Position numbers and translations under genes: made by a program | Origin: Trichinella spiralis | Taxonomy: Eukaryota > Nematoda > Enoplea > Trichinellida > Trichinellidae | Length of the DNA: 64,000 bases | Assembly (NCBI GenBank): GCA_000181795.3 | Contig: CM012955.1 | Coordinates: 14,793,731-14,857,730 of the forward strand | Direction of reading: 5' to 3' | Part shown: positions 23,822 through 36,780 of the stretch, in pieces | Layout of the letters: every line of letters starts with the position of its first letter | How positions within the stretch are numbered: position 1 is the first letter of the stretch | Notes under the pieces: generated by a model | The model's database searches: none | What the model was told of the DNA's origin: nothing | What the model saw: only the letters and a program-made list of their open reading frames with translations

Positions 23822-25044
23822 CTATGCCTTCCTTAAGGGCGAAGCACGCTTATCGCGTCGCTAAAATAATGCTTGTTATTAAATAATGCAAATTAGCAAA
23901 TACAAGAAAGCATTGGTTTACCCTAACATAGAAAGGAGCAACTACCACCGGAGTTGGCATCCTAGCTGCTTGCTTCATCTTATTTTTTTCCTTCAGAGCT
24001 TGTCTTTTTTGAATCCATTTTTTCTAAAAGAAGAGTATAAACTAATGTAAATAAAATATTATGAAACATAAATGATATACATATTGTTTAGAAATGAAGA
24101 AACCACAAGCAACTAGAATGGCCAAACCTGACCCCGCCGCTGCACTGTATATCACTGGTGTTACAAAATCAAAGTATGATGCATAATCAATTCCTATAAG
24201 ATAAATAATCATGTTGCAACGTTGCAGCTTGATATACTGAAATCATATTTGCAGCTGATTAGAAATGAGATGTTACACTTAATACAATTAACACAATAAA
24301 AGGAAGAATTGCAAAATATGAAGTAACGTATAATTTACTTTGTTCACAAAAACGACCTGCATATTCCGCAGAGCACTCGCATTTCTTCACTAATCTATTG
24401 CCTTCATCAGCTACTGGAGTGCAATGAATTAGTGGCTCAACTTCGCAAATAATAAGGTCAGCTGCGATAACATCACACGGTTGCATATAGCTGCTTCCCA
24501 ATCCTAGATGAGTTATTTCCGTTTTCATGCAATACGGATACTCATTTACACGCTTATAGAGACGCAAAGATACTTGTTCTTCACTAATTCCCAGAAAGTA
24601 ATCTTTGACTGCAAAAGTCTCAGCGCTTGTACGACGAACCGGAATGACAATATCCGTCCCATTCGCAAACCGACCAATAACATTGAACACTTTATGGTCT
24701 GAATAAATAAGCTGTTTACGTGCTATTCGCATTCCATTCAGAACATGCATTCCACTGTATGACTGTAATTTCTTTATCATATTTTTAGGGAGACCATATG
24801 TGCTATCATTTCCCAGAAAACCTCTTACATTTCCATAAACTGCCATATAGCACTTATGCATTGCTGCTGTATACGAGCTTCTGAAGTCCGTATATTCTAT
24901 TTTATGCAACGATACGCACAGTTTTTCATTGTCATCGTAATAGCCATAGAAATCGCCGCTCAAATCGTGTGGACACAATTCACTCGACGCAGGCACAACT
25001 GCTTGAATCAAAACAACAAACAAGAAACCACGGTAGGACATCAT
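23822..25044 (-). CDS. C-type-lectin-like/EGF single-pass membrane protein
   Basis: Four exons: 25,044-24,339, 24,193-24,081, 24,023-23,922, 23,860-23,822; 319 residues, phases 1, 0, 0. A signal peptide covers about 1-21. Residues 23-205 look like a divergent C-type lectin-like domain: an early Cys-Tyr-Leu-Cys pattern and the closing LIICEVE, but the usual Ca-binding EPN/WND motifs are absent. A six-Cys-type EGF remnant follows at about 207-234, with the closing CECSAEYAGRFCEQ. Splicing removes a hydrophobic stop-ended read-through and joins a membrane segment at about 246-268. The cytoplasmic tail is basic (KKWIQKRQALKEKNK, RRRDKR). It is likely a surface receptor or adhesion protein. Family assignment is by pattern only. 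Confidence 0.75.
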
Positions 25045-25489
25045 TCCTAAAATATATCAATTAGTAAAAATATAACTGCAGGAAATTTTCATTTGTCAGT
25101 AATATTGAAAATGTAACCCAACTAAATCAATTTTAAATAAACAAAAGTTTTTAAATACATTTTTAAAAATATATACAATACACACAATTTGAATTAATGG
25201 ATCAGAAACAAAAACTAAAAGAACAATCATTTATATCACAAACTGACACTACACTGCAAAACATAATTAATACTGCAATAATAAAAATATAAAATTTAAG
25301 ATACAACATATATATATTAGAAATAATATAACTGAACTGTGACATTTCATGCAGTATTAGGGAAATAAATAAAAGTATATTCATACTTGAATTTTGGAGA
25401 TTTTGAAAACCAGAAATCAGAGAAGCAACTACGAGCGCCGTCCTCGTCGAAAGCAAAGACCAAACTAAATTTTTCGAATTGGTTTCAGG

Positions 25490-25497
25490 CTTATATA
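25490..25497 (-). promoter_or_regulatory. TATA box of the lectin-like gene
   Basis: TATATAAG on the minus strand, followed about 100 bases on by a donor-like CAA-GTATGAAT (exon edge 25,387). With the acceptor TTTTAG just before 25,046 this gives a 340-base 5' UTR intron ahead of the ATG at 25,044. Confidence 0.45.
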
Positions 25498-26338
25498 GGC
25501 TTTTTGGTTTAAACTGCCTTTTAATGTAGAGCAAGCAGAAGCGTTACTGATGAACCTGATTTTATTTTAATGTTAAATAATTTAAAGTATATAATTTAAA
25601 ATTTTTTCAGCCCTTTTTGAAATGCATAAAACTGTTTTATTTTTAAGTAGTAAAGTTTTTTAAAGTGAATTTCATATAATAAAAGAATTTCAAATTTTGG
25701 CAATGTTACCAAAATTTAACATAACCGATGATGACTAAAGCAGGGTCATTCATTTTTGACTCAGGTTGCAGTTTTTTCTTGATTTCTCTTTCCAACGCTA
25801 TCCAGCTGTCTTGAGTTTTTCAGTAGCTTCATTTTTCGTCTCTTTTTATTTAATTTAGCAAAATGAAGCGCTTTTTTGTCGTTTTCTTGCATAAATTTCA
25901 CCACAATTTTGTAATTGGCTGTTCGCTGATAAACTGTACGTCGTTTGGTCGGTAATTGGCTGATGGCTTATGCCTTTTTATTATTTTGTTTTGATCAATA
26001 AAATGTTATTTACTATTATTCATTATTAATGTTATTTTCTGTTATTTACTATCGATATTGTTGTTGTTGAGCGTCAAAAAATAAAAAATTTTCACTGTAT
26101 TTGTTTGTCTACTGCTATTTCATTTCATTAAACTTCAATTTGTTGCCATAATAATAAAGTATAGAAAATTTTTTCAAAATGGCATTACAAAAACTGATTA
26201 CTAAAAATTGTCAAATGGAAAAATAAATATTAAAAAAAACAGCTATTATACGAATGAGAAAACAACTGTATATGATAAAAGTGACATCAAATATACTAAA
26301 GTTACGTAATCAATTGTTATGTAATTTAAAAATTTGGA
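25498..26338. other. AT-rich intergenic
   Basis: No coding signal on either strand. TTATT/ATTGTTG-rich, featureless to my reading. Confidence 0.5.
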
Positions 26339-26621
26339 CCAATGAAATAAAAAATATTGCAACTAATGAAAACAGAATAATTTGAGTCAATGAAAAGTCA
26401 GATGGGAGAACCAATCTTATGACGTCATAAATATGCAATGAGAAGCTACGCTATTATCATCCAATGAGAACACGATTTCCAGCAGCCAATAGGAAAACGC
26501 GGCCAAACTCCTGACGCATGAGACCATCCCCATTTTTATGAACAAAATTTAAAAACGGTCCGGATTAAAACGTACGGTCTGCGAACCGAATTAAATCATT
26601 GTTTGCCTCCATCATTATAAG
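26339..26621 (+). promoter_or_regulatory. CRE/CCAAT promoter-like block
   Basis: Four CCAAT boxes (26,339, 26,411, 26,461, 26,486) surround a palindromic CRE, TGACGTCA, at 26,420-26,427. A TATAAG at 26,616-26,621 lies 83 bases before an ATG at 26,699 that opens a 44-codon frame with a signal-peptide-like start. The clustering is unusual for the region. Transcript and direction are not established. Confidence 0.35.
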
Positions 26622-26861
26622 ATATCAAAGGAACGATAAGGAAAAGAGCACGAGGAAGTTCACGCTATACACAGCAGTTAGAGAAAATAGCATTTGCAAT
26701 GTTGAATTTTCTTTTAATTAGCTTATGCACCGTTCCGGTTGATTTGTTTAGCTCAGTTAGCTGCGTCAAGCTTTATGCCCAGCAGCATTTTACTTCCTGC
26801 TTCATAGTGTACTTCCGCTTACTCCAGTATTAGTAATAATGGAATCCATTTCCGCGTCCAT
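26549..26861 (-). CDS. Candidate tiny spliced gene, unidentified
   Basis: Three possible exons: 26,861-26,823, 26,760-26,671, 26,578-26,549, joined in phase 0 by GTAAGC..GACGCAG and GTATAG..TTCGCAG; 52 residues. The middle exon is basic (KLIKRKFNIANAIF) and reads like protein. It matches nothing I recognise. A separate 54-codon frame starting with ATG at 27,033 on the same strand overlaps it in another frame. On the plus strand a 44-codon frame competes. Treat as a hypothesis only. Confidence 0.2.
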
Positions 26862-27033
26862 TTTCTGTTCATTGCCTTCCAGTACAGAAAGCCGTATCCA
26901 TCACAATTTCAGCAGGCAAATTTTGGATGATGATGTCTGATATTTGGTTCATCGGTTTCTTGTAATTATACATTACAAAAGACGAACAAATACTGTGTTC
27001 CATAGAATGTCCACTAACAGTTGTTTCGCTCAT

Positions 27034-27448
27034 CAGCTAATAACACGCGTACGCAAAGCACTGAACTCGGACGCAAGAACAAAAGGAAAATAAATTTGAA
27101 GGTTCTAAATTCCAATTTAAATAACTTTGCAAAATTAAGTTTTCATTTCTTATTTTATCAACAGTTGAAGATCAACTTGTGATATTCATTGTAACACCAA
27201 TGCTTTTCGTCCATACTGACAGAAAAAAATTAATCACACACAAATGGCGCACAAATGCTGACATCAAAGAATGTGACGTCCGCTGCAGAGTGAATTTGAA
27301 GCAGATTTAACAGCTTTACTGCTTGATTATGTCCATCGCTTTCTTCCCGCTTTCAAGGTGCTTTACTTAAGCGTCTGCCTGCAGCATTGTAAAAATTCCA
27401 AATTAGCAGTAATATTCCTTGAATTTGTGCTTTGCTTAGGTAGTGTGA
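27034..27448. other. Unassigned spacer before the repeat array
   Basis: Mixed composition, no convincing frame or motif. Confidence 0.45.
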
Positions 27449-30400
27449 AATGTTAAGAAGTTTTATGTATACGGTGAATGGCCGTTGTCAGATATTTTTC
27501 GCGTTTCCCAACGCATCGCATGAATTGCTAAAAGCGATTTTAGTACAAAGGAAAAATGAACAAATGACAAATTGCCAACAGCTGCAGTAGTTGGAAAAAA
27601 AGTTCAATGTTGCAAATGCTGAATGATAGCGTATACATACGTTTCTAATTTTAGTGTGAATGCTAAAAATATTTTACTTTGCAATCGAGAAATGATACTA
27701 TTATGTTTACAATGTTTATTCTTTCTCAATGAGGCATTTATATAAATATATTTGCATATTATGTGCTGTGAATTTTACATTTTTCACTGATAACCATTTT
27801 CCAAAACAATTTATTGATTATTCTGTATTTTACTGTACAACATTGAATTGGTAAACAACGTGAGAGCAGAAACTCAGCACAAACAACACAAACATTAGTA
27901 ACGGGGTGATTTTTATTTTTAGCTATTCAACAACAATAGCAGTAAGCAACATATATCAGTACACAATATTAGCAAAGAGAAATCGACGAAAAATAAAAAA
28001 AGTAAAACATTCAAATATTACATAAATCTACCAATTCGAAAGCCGCATTAAATCAACTCAGGCGTAAGGCACATTGAAGCTTCATGGAACAACTCCATTG
28101 TACTCATACCGCTGAAATATTCACCACAACATTAAATCACATGATGTTTTTAATCAAAAAAGCTGTTCAGAATATTGACGAAATTTCTGACAGAGTTTCG
28201 GTACATTGAAGACCGTACACGACTGAAAACCGGGAACTCGCCAGAAGCAGAGGAGTCGGTGGATGAGGTGGAGGCTTCATCATTGTACCCCGCTATCGTT
28301 GACATGTTGTATTGGAAGTATCGTTTCTTCAAAATTGCTCATTTTCCACTTGGAATGCCAGGTGCTCATCTACAGCACAGCTCTTTGCGTGATCTTTCGG
28401 ATAAATTCGAATTATCGCTCTGTTGTTCCGTCCACGGAACAACAATACATTCTTCCATGACTTGCACAAAGGTAATCTAATGCTTAATAACACGGAACAC
28501 ACCGGATACGCTGTTAAATTGGCTGTATCGCGGATCCGGCGGAGATATGATGATCATACATCGTTGGGACTGTCGTCATTTCTGAGCAGTTTCTCTTCTT
28601 TCAAACTGCTGTGATCATCAGGCTGCGTTCTCCGTGCAGACATTCATTCATGTGATTCATCTGATGCATCACAGTTGTCACGTTCACACCTATCCATATT
28701 ACGGCCTTCAATTCTTCTTTATAAAATTGCCTTCATCATACACCTTTGGAATTGTCGTCATTTCTGCTGTGCGTCTTCTCGTTACCCGATTTCTCGCTTG
28801 TATATGCTGAGCAGTTATTCTGATGATCTTTATGACGGATGACGGTTATCACTACCAAATGTGTCCATATTACGTCATTGAAGCGTTGTTTATCATATTC
28901 CGAAACAAATTAATTCTTCATATATAGGATAATATGCTGTACATTAAGCATATTCTTTTTCAAGTCACCAATATTTCTTCTGTACAACGGCCAGCTCCAT
29001 TCCGTAGGCTATGCTTTCATTCATTAATTAATGCGGTCCGGGAGAACAGTGATTTGTCAGTGCTTACATTCGACCGAGTAAAGTTTCATTTACTCAGCAA
29101 TAAAATGCACAAGCAACAGCGCCGACGAAAGCAAAGAATACGCCACGACAACACGACATTCCGCAATCTCGCCAGCGACCTTCTCTAAAAATATATATCC
29201 TCTTACGGTAGATTATTGATACTCAGGTTGTTGAAATTGATAAGACTGTTACAATATGATTGTCCAACGACGAAGGGTCGGCTGTATAGTGGTTTTCATT
29301 ATTCAGATTTAAATTTAATATCTTCTCCAAAATTCACTTTCATTTTAGTGCGGACCCTTACGTTACATTGCATAAACAAGTGATGAACCATCTCCACGGT
29401 ATGTTAGAAGGTGCAATTCAGACATATCAGCCACAACGAGAATACCAAATAGAACAGGCAAAGAAAATTTTCATTTGTTAGAGACTTAAATACTGTTCAA
29501 GTAAATGCCAAGTAACAAATTTTTCTGCTCGTCAGACAAAGTATCTGTTTGTTGGGAATGTTTCAAGTTTTATGAATATGGTGATTTGGCCATTGTCAGA
29601 AATTATCGCGTTTCCCATCCCATCGCATGAATTGCTAAAAGCGATTTTAGTACAAAGGGAAAATGGACATATGACGAATTGCCCACAGCTGCAGTAGTCA
29701 GAAAGAATTGGCAGTGTCAACTACAAAATGCCAGCATCCGCACATATATCAAATTTTAACGCTGTTGCAAATATGTTCTATGTTAGCAATCGAGAAATTT
29801 CAATTTTTGCTTCAACATGTTTTTTTTGAATGAACCACCTGTATATGTACCTAATATTTGTTGTGAATTAAATACTTCTCCCTGAAAAGTATTTTCAAAA
29901 ACGTATACGTTATAGTGCAAAATAATATTATATCAAAGTCGAAATTAACAACACCGCAAAATCACAAAAAATAGTAAACAAAATAATTTTTATTTTTCAT
30001 TATTCAACAACAACAATAAACAACATATATCAGTGAACAATAACAGCAAAGAAGAATCGACAGGAAATGAAGAAAACAAATAACCAAAAATATATAAATC
30101 CAAAACTTGGGAGGCTATGTTTAATCAGTGCTGTCATTATGTACAAGGAAGCTTCCTGAAACAGCTCCATTGTACCCATACAGCTGAAATATTCACCACA
30201 ACATTAAATCACATGATGTTTATAATCAAAAAAGCTGTTCAGTATATTGAAAGAATTTCTGCCAGAGTTTCGGTACATTGAAGACCGTACACGACTGAAA
30301 CCCGGGAACTCGACAGAAGCAGAGGAGTCGGTGGATGAGGTGGAGGCTTCATCATTGTACCCCGCTATCGTTGACATGTTGTATTGGAAGTGGCGTTTCT

Positions 30401-32240
30401 TCAAAATTGCTCATTTTCCACTTGGAATGCCAGGTGCTCATCTACAGCACAGCTCTTTGCGTGATCTTTCGGATAAATTCGAATTATCGCTCTGTTGTTC
30501 CGTCCACGGAACAACAATACATTCTTCCATGACTTGCACAAAGGTAATCTAATGCTTAATAACACGGAACACACCGGATACGCTGTTAAATTGGCTGTAT
30601 CGCGGATCCGGCGGAGATATGATGATCATACATCGTTGGGACTGTCGTCATTTCTGAGCAGTTTCTCTTCTTTCAAACTGCTGTGATCATCAGGCTGCGT
30701 TCTCCGTGCAGACATTCATTCATGTGATTCATCTGATGCATCACAGTTGTCACGTTCACACCTATCCATATTACGGCCTTCAATTCTTCTTTATAAAATT
30801 GGCTTCATCATACACCTTTGGAACTGTCGTCATTTCTGTTGTGAGTCTTCTCGTTACCCGATTTCTCGCTTGTATATGCTGAGCAGTTATTCTGATGATC
30901 TTTATGACGGATGACGGTTATCACTACCAAATGTGTCCATATTACGTCATTGAAGCGTTGTTTATCATATTCCGAAACAAATTAATTCTTCATATAAAGG
31001 ATAATATGCTGTACATTAAGCATATTCTTTTTCAAGTCACCAATATTTCTTCTGTACAACGGCCAGCTTCATTCCGTAGGCTATGCTATCATGCATTAAT
31101 TAATGCAGTCCGGGAGAACAGTGATTTGTCAGTGCTTACATTCGACCGAGTAAAGTTTCATTCACTCAGCAATAAAATGCACAAGCAACAGCGCGCACGA
31201 AGGCAAAGAATACGCCACGACAACACGACATTCCGCAATCTCGCCAGCGACCTTTTCTAAAAATATATATCCTCATACGGTAGATTATTGATACTCAGGT
31301 TGTTGAAATTGATAAGACTGTTACAATATGATTGTCCAACGACGAAGGGTCGGCTGTATAGTGGTTTTCATTACTCAGATTTAAATTTAATATCTTCTCC
31401 AAAATTCACTTTTATTTTAGTGCGGACCCTTACGGTACATTGCATAAACAAGAGATGAACCATCTGCACGGTATGTTAGAAGGTGCAATTCGGACACATC
31501 AGCCACAGCGAGAATACCACATAGAACAGGCAAAAAAAATTTTCATTTGTTAGAGACTTAAATACTGTTCAAGTAAATGCCAAGTAACAAATTTTTCTGC
31601 TCGTCAGACAAAGCATCAGTTTGTTCGCCATGTTTGAAGTTTTATGAATACGGTGAATTGCCATTGTCAGATATTTTTCGCGTTTCCCATCGCATCGCAT
31701 GAATTGCTAAAAGCGATTTTAGTACAAAGGAAAAATGAACAAATGACAAATTGCCACCAGCTGCAGTAGTTGGAAGAAAAGTTCAATGTTGCAAACGCTG
31801 AATGATAGCGTATACATACGTTTCTAGTTTTAGCGTGAATGCTAAAAATCTTCTACTTTGCAATCGAGAAATGATACTATTATGTTTACATTGTTTATTC
31901 TTGTCGAACGATGCATTTACATAAATATATATGCATATTATTTGTTGTAAATTTTGTTTTTCACTGATAACTATTTTCCAAAACAATTTCCTTTATTATT
32001 CGGTATTTTACTGTATAACGCTGAACTGGTAAAATATGTGAGAGCAGTACAAAGAAGCAATTGCTTGAAGCTTCCATGTAGATAACGCCTGAGCTGATTT
32101 AATGGGGCTTTGCTAGTGATCGATTTATATTATCCTTGTGTTGTTTTCTTTTATCATTTTTTGTCAATTTCTCTTTGTTAATATTGTTCACTGACGTGCT
32201 GTTTACTGTTGTTGTTGTTGTTGTTGTTTTTATTAAGTTC
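27449..32240. repeat. Tandem array of a 2.07-kb repeat with an inverted terminal arm
   Basis: The array has a partial unit (27,449-28,140), a full unit (28,141-30,212) and a third unit (30,213 to about 32,047); 28,141 and 30,213 align at an offset of 2,072 bases with about 3-4% mismatch in the part I compared. The 3' half of units one and three forms one subtype; unit two and the copy at 1-1,340 form another. At 32,048-32,240 the sequence turns round: its reverse complement matches 27,910-28,080 (shared AAATCA-CTCAGGCGT and GAAGCTT blocks, CAACAA run). Conserved short frames on both strands lack ATGs and differ mainly by replacement changes, so are not under protein constraint. Element class unknown. 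Confidence 0.85.
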
Positions 32241-32751
32241 TTAGTGTCACGTTTAATATAACTTCATTGTGGTAGAATAAAATAGAAAATAATAAAAATT
32301 GTTTTTGAAAATGCTTATCATTAAAAAGTATAAAATGAAATATACGTAATATATTAAAAAAATATTATTTCTACGTATGATAGAACTTCATGAATTGTGA
32401 TAACAGTGAAGTAAATAAAATATAATAATAGTAAAAATTCCACTGCTAGCTAAAGTTACATAAATGGTAGATGGAAATATTTACATCGATGAAAGGAAAA
32501 TGTTGCAGGTAATCACAACGGAAAAGTTTGAATCAATGACGAGTTTGAAAAGGATAACCATTAACGTGCAATAAAATAACGGTTCGAATTATCAGTGAAA
32601 AAATGCAATAAAAATTTAGCCCGAGTTAGACCAATATCTACATTAGTGGAAAAATTTTTTACTTATTGAAGAAAGCGTTAAATCAGAAATGGCAATATTT
32701 TACTATAAAATTACTCATGTATTGAGCATAAAAGCAAATTATCGCATGCAT
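32241..32751. other. AT-rich spacer
   Basis: Between the repeat array and the 3' end of the cysteine-module gene. No frame or motif of note. Confidence 0.5.
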
Positions 32752-34040
32752 TCATAAATCATTGTCATCTTTTGTTGCAACTAAATCTTCTCCGTCAATC
32801 TCATTTTCCTGAAAGCAATTTTGAAAATCATTTTTGCATGCGTTGCTATTAATTCTTACTATTTTAAATAATTATAAATATTTCTTACAAAAGCACTGAG
32901 GTCCTGCATTTGGTATAAGCAATGTAATTAAATTAAAAAAATACGCATCTAAGCAAAAAAAATTAAAACAATTAGAGAAATATTGAATTTCATAATTTGT
33001 ACAAAAGCACCACGCTGGTTTTATGCAATGTTTCACGTAAACCATAAATTCATCATGTCTCAAGCACTGTATATAAATGTTTACCCGCAGAATGTTAACT
33101 GGTTCAAAGCATAATTCAAATTTGCAAATTTCTCCAAATCGACACTGCGCTTGGGTTTTACAAGTATACGATGTCGGCTGTACTGGAACACAGACATTTG
33201 TCAAACACATCGACTGGCCTGAACAATGCTTCTGATTGTGGCATACGCTTGAGTTTGAAATTCCTTAAGAAAGTATAAATACTTTCAGTTCATGATAAAA
33301 AAATCGTACGTTTGTTGAAATAAAAAATGTAATTTTATTTGTAATTCAAATAGCACACATAATAAATAATAAAGATGCTTAAAAAGCGGTTCAACATTTA
33401 TTTTGAAACTTTTTAAAATCTCATCTTTTTATCTCTAAATAACTAAGCATTCATATTAGTGCTGGCATTTGAAATGCATTATTTCTTACTTTTCAACTGA
33501 TAACATTCATGATTTTTGCAAAATCGACTGTTATTTATCAAACCATCCTTTGGTTTGCGACATTTAGCTGCCGTGTGGCATTGAATACCCATTGCTTCTG
33601 CTGCCACGCAATGTCTTTTTACACAAACAGCATCACTATCGACACACTGTTCGTGTTTTATGCAAGTATCTGAAATAGATGCAATTATCATTGTGAAGTT
33701 TTCCTTCAAATACAATATACCGCTATTGTCACAATGATATTCATTAGATCATACAAATATTAATGGTAAAGATATGCCAGTGAAATGTGATTAACAGAGC
33801 GATTCAAAATAAAGAGTTATCGAGTAGTTTTCAAATATTTTACTCGATTTGCAGTGGCTTTACGGTATTGTTTTATTGAAAAATAGAATTCTAAGCAGAT
33901 ATTTGCATATTTATCATCACACGCAGAAGAGAATATGTCATAAAGGAAGTCAAAATCGTTTTTTTACCGCCTTCATTTAGCAGAATGTTGCAAAGATTAA
34001 GAAAAAATAAGAACTGTTTGAAATTTACACTAAAGAGCAT
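32752..34040 (-). CDS. Secreted protein with four four-cysteine modules (EB-like)
   Basis: Exons: 34,040-33,968, 33,669-33,490, 33,263-33,085, an optional 15-base exon 32,903-32,889, and 32,808-32,752; 167 residues, or 162 without the microexon (both keep frame). Exon 1 encodes a signal peptide (24 residues). Then four modules follow the pattern Cys-x5-Cys-x(5-13)-Cys-x4-Cys: CIKHEQC..CVKRHC, CHTAAKC..CKNHEC, CHNQKHC..CLTNVC, CKTQAQC..CKFELC. The tail is acidic (ENEIDGEDL). The spacing resembles EB modules found in nematode secreted proteins, though those usually have eight cysteines, which two modules here would supply. Function unknown; structural or inhibitor roles are possible. The gene is divergent to collagen 1, 1.4 kb away. 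Confidence 0.7.
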
Positions 34041-34083
34041 GTGCAAAAATTGGTAGGTATAAGAATAATGGAAACAGTGCTGG

Positions 34084-34091
34084 TATATATA
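34084..34091 (-). promoter_or_regulatory. TATA box of the cysteine-module gene
   Basis: TATATATA, 44 bases ahead of the ATG at 34,040, giving a very short 5' UTR if used. Confidence 0.4.
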
Positions 34092-35442
34092 GCTAGCAGA
34101 ATGTTTGCTCGATAACATGCTCTAACAATCCCATGATATACGTCATAATGTAGCTTCTATTTACAGATTGCAAATCTTTTTGCCGTAAACAATTCAGAAA
34201 TATTCAATTCAATATTACTTTTTGGTTAAATAAAATTTTCAGGTTAAAGTATATGTACTGAAATAAAATTAATAAATAAAACAATACATCCACTGACCAA
34301 GGCTGAATTGATATTTGAAGACGTAATTTTATTTGAAATTTAACATTAATGTAAAGTAATTTCTTGAATGAACTAAAAGCAATGCAGATAACCAAGCACA
34401 GTCAGTTATAGAAAGACAGTTCTACATGTGTAGAAAAACTACCATTAAAAGGATTCAGTTTAAACAAACGCATAGTTGAAGTATTTACATACTGTACACA
34501 ACTGAGCGATCACTTCACATTATGTTAATTAATTGATTATAATCAATTACTTTACATCTTTGATTAGAACATTTTGCTACATCGCTTATTTTACAGTCCA
34601 CATAAGAGCCACAATAATAAAACTTTTCCAATTATTGTCAGCTGTAAAAGGGGAAAAAATATTTTATTTACATTTCAAAGAACAGTGCCCAGTGGACATT
34701 CCACGTTTCCAATGACAAAAATAAATGAAAGTAAATAATTAGAAAATTTATTGAATAAACTACAAAAACCACGACATATTTAAATTGTATATTCGAATCA
34801 TTAGTCTACAACATGCACAGTCGGTCGGTCTGAATTGTTTCATCGTCCATTGTCATTTGTTTACGAATAAGTATTTTTAATAATATTAAAATTTAAATTA
34901 ATACGAAGATTAGAGTTTGAACACTAATAAATGTTATATATTCATTCGAATCCGTTCTTAACCAAATAAGAATTTAAATTGAAAAAATTCTAATTTAATG
35001 TCATTTAAAACAAGATATATGCAACCGTAGAAAAAAAAGAAGAAGAAACAAAAATTCAAATAAACCTATGCTATTATTTATTATGCAGTCACCGTGAATT
35101 TGGAAAAAAAAACATTTCATTGCCATGAAAGATTGGTTGTTCAGTCTGGTTCGAATGACTGAAATTGATGATCTGTGAAGTGAATGATTCATGTTTATCT
35201 GCAGAATTGTTGCTCGCGTATACTTTTGATAAAACGCTAATAAATTAACAAAATCATCGTCAAAAAAGCAATCGTTTGTTTTTCTTGAACTTCCCCAAAA
35301 GCAGCAACTTGTTTGTTGTAAACTGGAAAATTAACAGCAATGAACAACTGGAGCATAAAGAAGATTTAAAAATAAGCGAAAACGCTTCATACGGCTTGAC
35401 AAAGTTAAAAATCGGCTTATTTCAATTAATTTGCTTCTACCA
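34092..35442. other. Divergent intergenic region, cysteine-module gene and collagen 1
   Basis: AT-rich. Presumably holds both promoters. I found no AAGGTCA-type site here, unlike ahead of collagens 2 and 3. A 63-codon minus-strand frame near 34,204-34,395 is hydrophobic and AT-driven. Confidence 0.5.
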
Positions 35443-36780
35443 ATGCCCACCGGAACCGACTTTGCCGCCACTGTGGCAATTACGCTCAGCGTCTTTTCCA
35501 TTTTGGCTACTTTGATTACTGTACCGATGATTTTTCAAAAAGGTAACAATTTGAAAAGCAACTTGGAAAAAGAATTGGACAATTTTCGAGTAAGCACATT
35601 TGCTGCTATGAAAAATATTCAAATGTAATTTATACTTGCCATATTGTAATAAAAGGTTATTTAAACTCGAAATTTTTCTAACAGAAAAAAAACATCGAGT
35701 AGATAAATGAAAACAAACCAGTAAATTTTAACGTGCAAATGAAAGTCTACTTTGAAATTAAAAGAAAATTTTTATTTTACACTATTGAATTTTCCCCCAT
35801 TTTTCCCTCTATTCTATTCTTAATAAATATGTTTCACTGTATTGACTGACAAATTGTTACAGACAGTTGTTATTTTTTAATTATACCCTTTGAACTATAT
35901 GCTGGTAGTTAAGAACATATTTCAAAACAGAAAAAAGTAAATCTTTTTACTTTAAAATAAAGCATACTGTTTTAATAAAAAGGGTTCATTTGCAATGTGA
36001 TGTTTTTTTAATTTGTATTTTTATGTTATTAGGGACTGACAGATGAAGCGTTTTCTGTTGCTGCAGAAGTAGATACTGAAATCATGAAAGTGCGCAAAAG
36101 CCGTAGAGCTGATTTTGGAATTTGTGAATGTCACGAAGAAAACTTTTGTCCAAGGGGGCCTCCGGGTCGTCCTGGTGCTCCTGGTCTTAATGGTGAACAT
36201 GGAAGAAAAGGAGCTAAAGGAGAACGAGGGCTTCCAGGAATTATACCTGAAGTATCGGCGATACAACAGCACCGATGCAGAGCTTGTGAAATTGGTGAAA
36301 AAGGTGTTCCAGGTCAAAGAGGCATGCGTGGACGACCAGTAAAACAACATATCAACTATAGCATATTCTTCATGTTTCAATAATGTTAATTTTAAGGGAC
36401 CGAAAGGAATTCCAGGACGCCCAGGATTAGACGGAAGGCCGGGTACAATGGGACTTCCAGGAGCTCAAGGTCCACCCGGACAGCCTGGACAGATTGGACT
36501 CCCCGGAGAAGCTGGAAATTATGGGCACGATGGAGTTGAAGGGAAGAAAGGACCAAAAGGATTACCAGGTCCCGCTGGAAAAGCTGGCCCTGCTGGTTTA
36601 GATGGAAGACCAGGATCACCTGGAAAGAACGGTCCACCAGGTGCACCAGGCCCACGAGGCCCACCTGGTCCAATGGGTTTGCAAGGTAATCCAGGGGTAG
36701 CAGGACCAGTTGGTCATGCTGGCCCCCCTGGAAGTGATGCTCAGTACTGTCCATGCCCACATCGTGCGCGTAAATTATAA
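35443..36780 (+). CDS. Cuticle collagen 1
   Basis: Three exons: 35,443-35,589, 36,033-36,338, 36,397-36,780, all phase 0; 278 residues. The ATG at 35,443 is the first in frame. Residues 6-49 carry the nematode cuticle collagen N-terminal domain with its membrane-like segment ([19 protein letters not shown]) and the ELDNF close. A basic RKSRR at 70-74 is the probable subtilisin (BLI-4 type) cleavage site. Then CEC and a third Cys (80-88), a first block of nine Gly-X-Y triplets, a CRAC pair, and a long uninterrupted Gly-X-Y block, closing with YCPCP. Secreted by hypodermis and crosslinked into cuticle. Introns fall at the same places as in collagens 2 and 3. Confidence 0.93.

Noticed and set aside
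28175-30552. 101-codon plus-strand frames present in two repeat units
   Set aside because: No ATG, and the copies differ mostly by replacement changes, so no sign of protein constraint. The antisense Ser-rich frame fails on the same ground.
33067-33084. 18-base GT..AG segment in the cysteine-module gene
   Set aside because: Too short to be spliced; the donor at 33,084 pairs better with the acceptor at 32,904 or 32,809.
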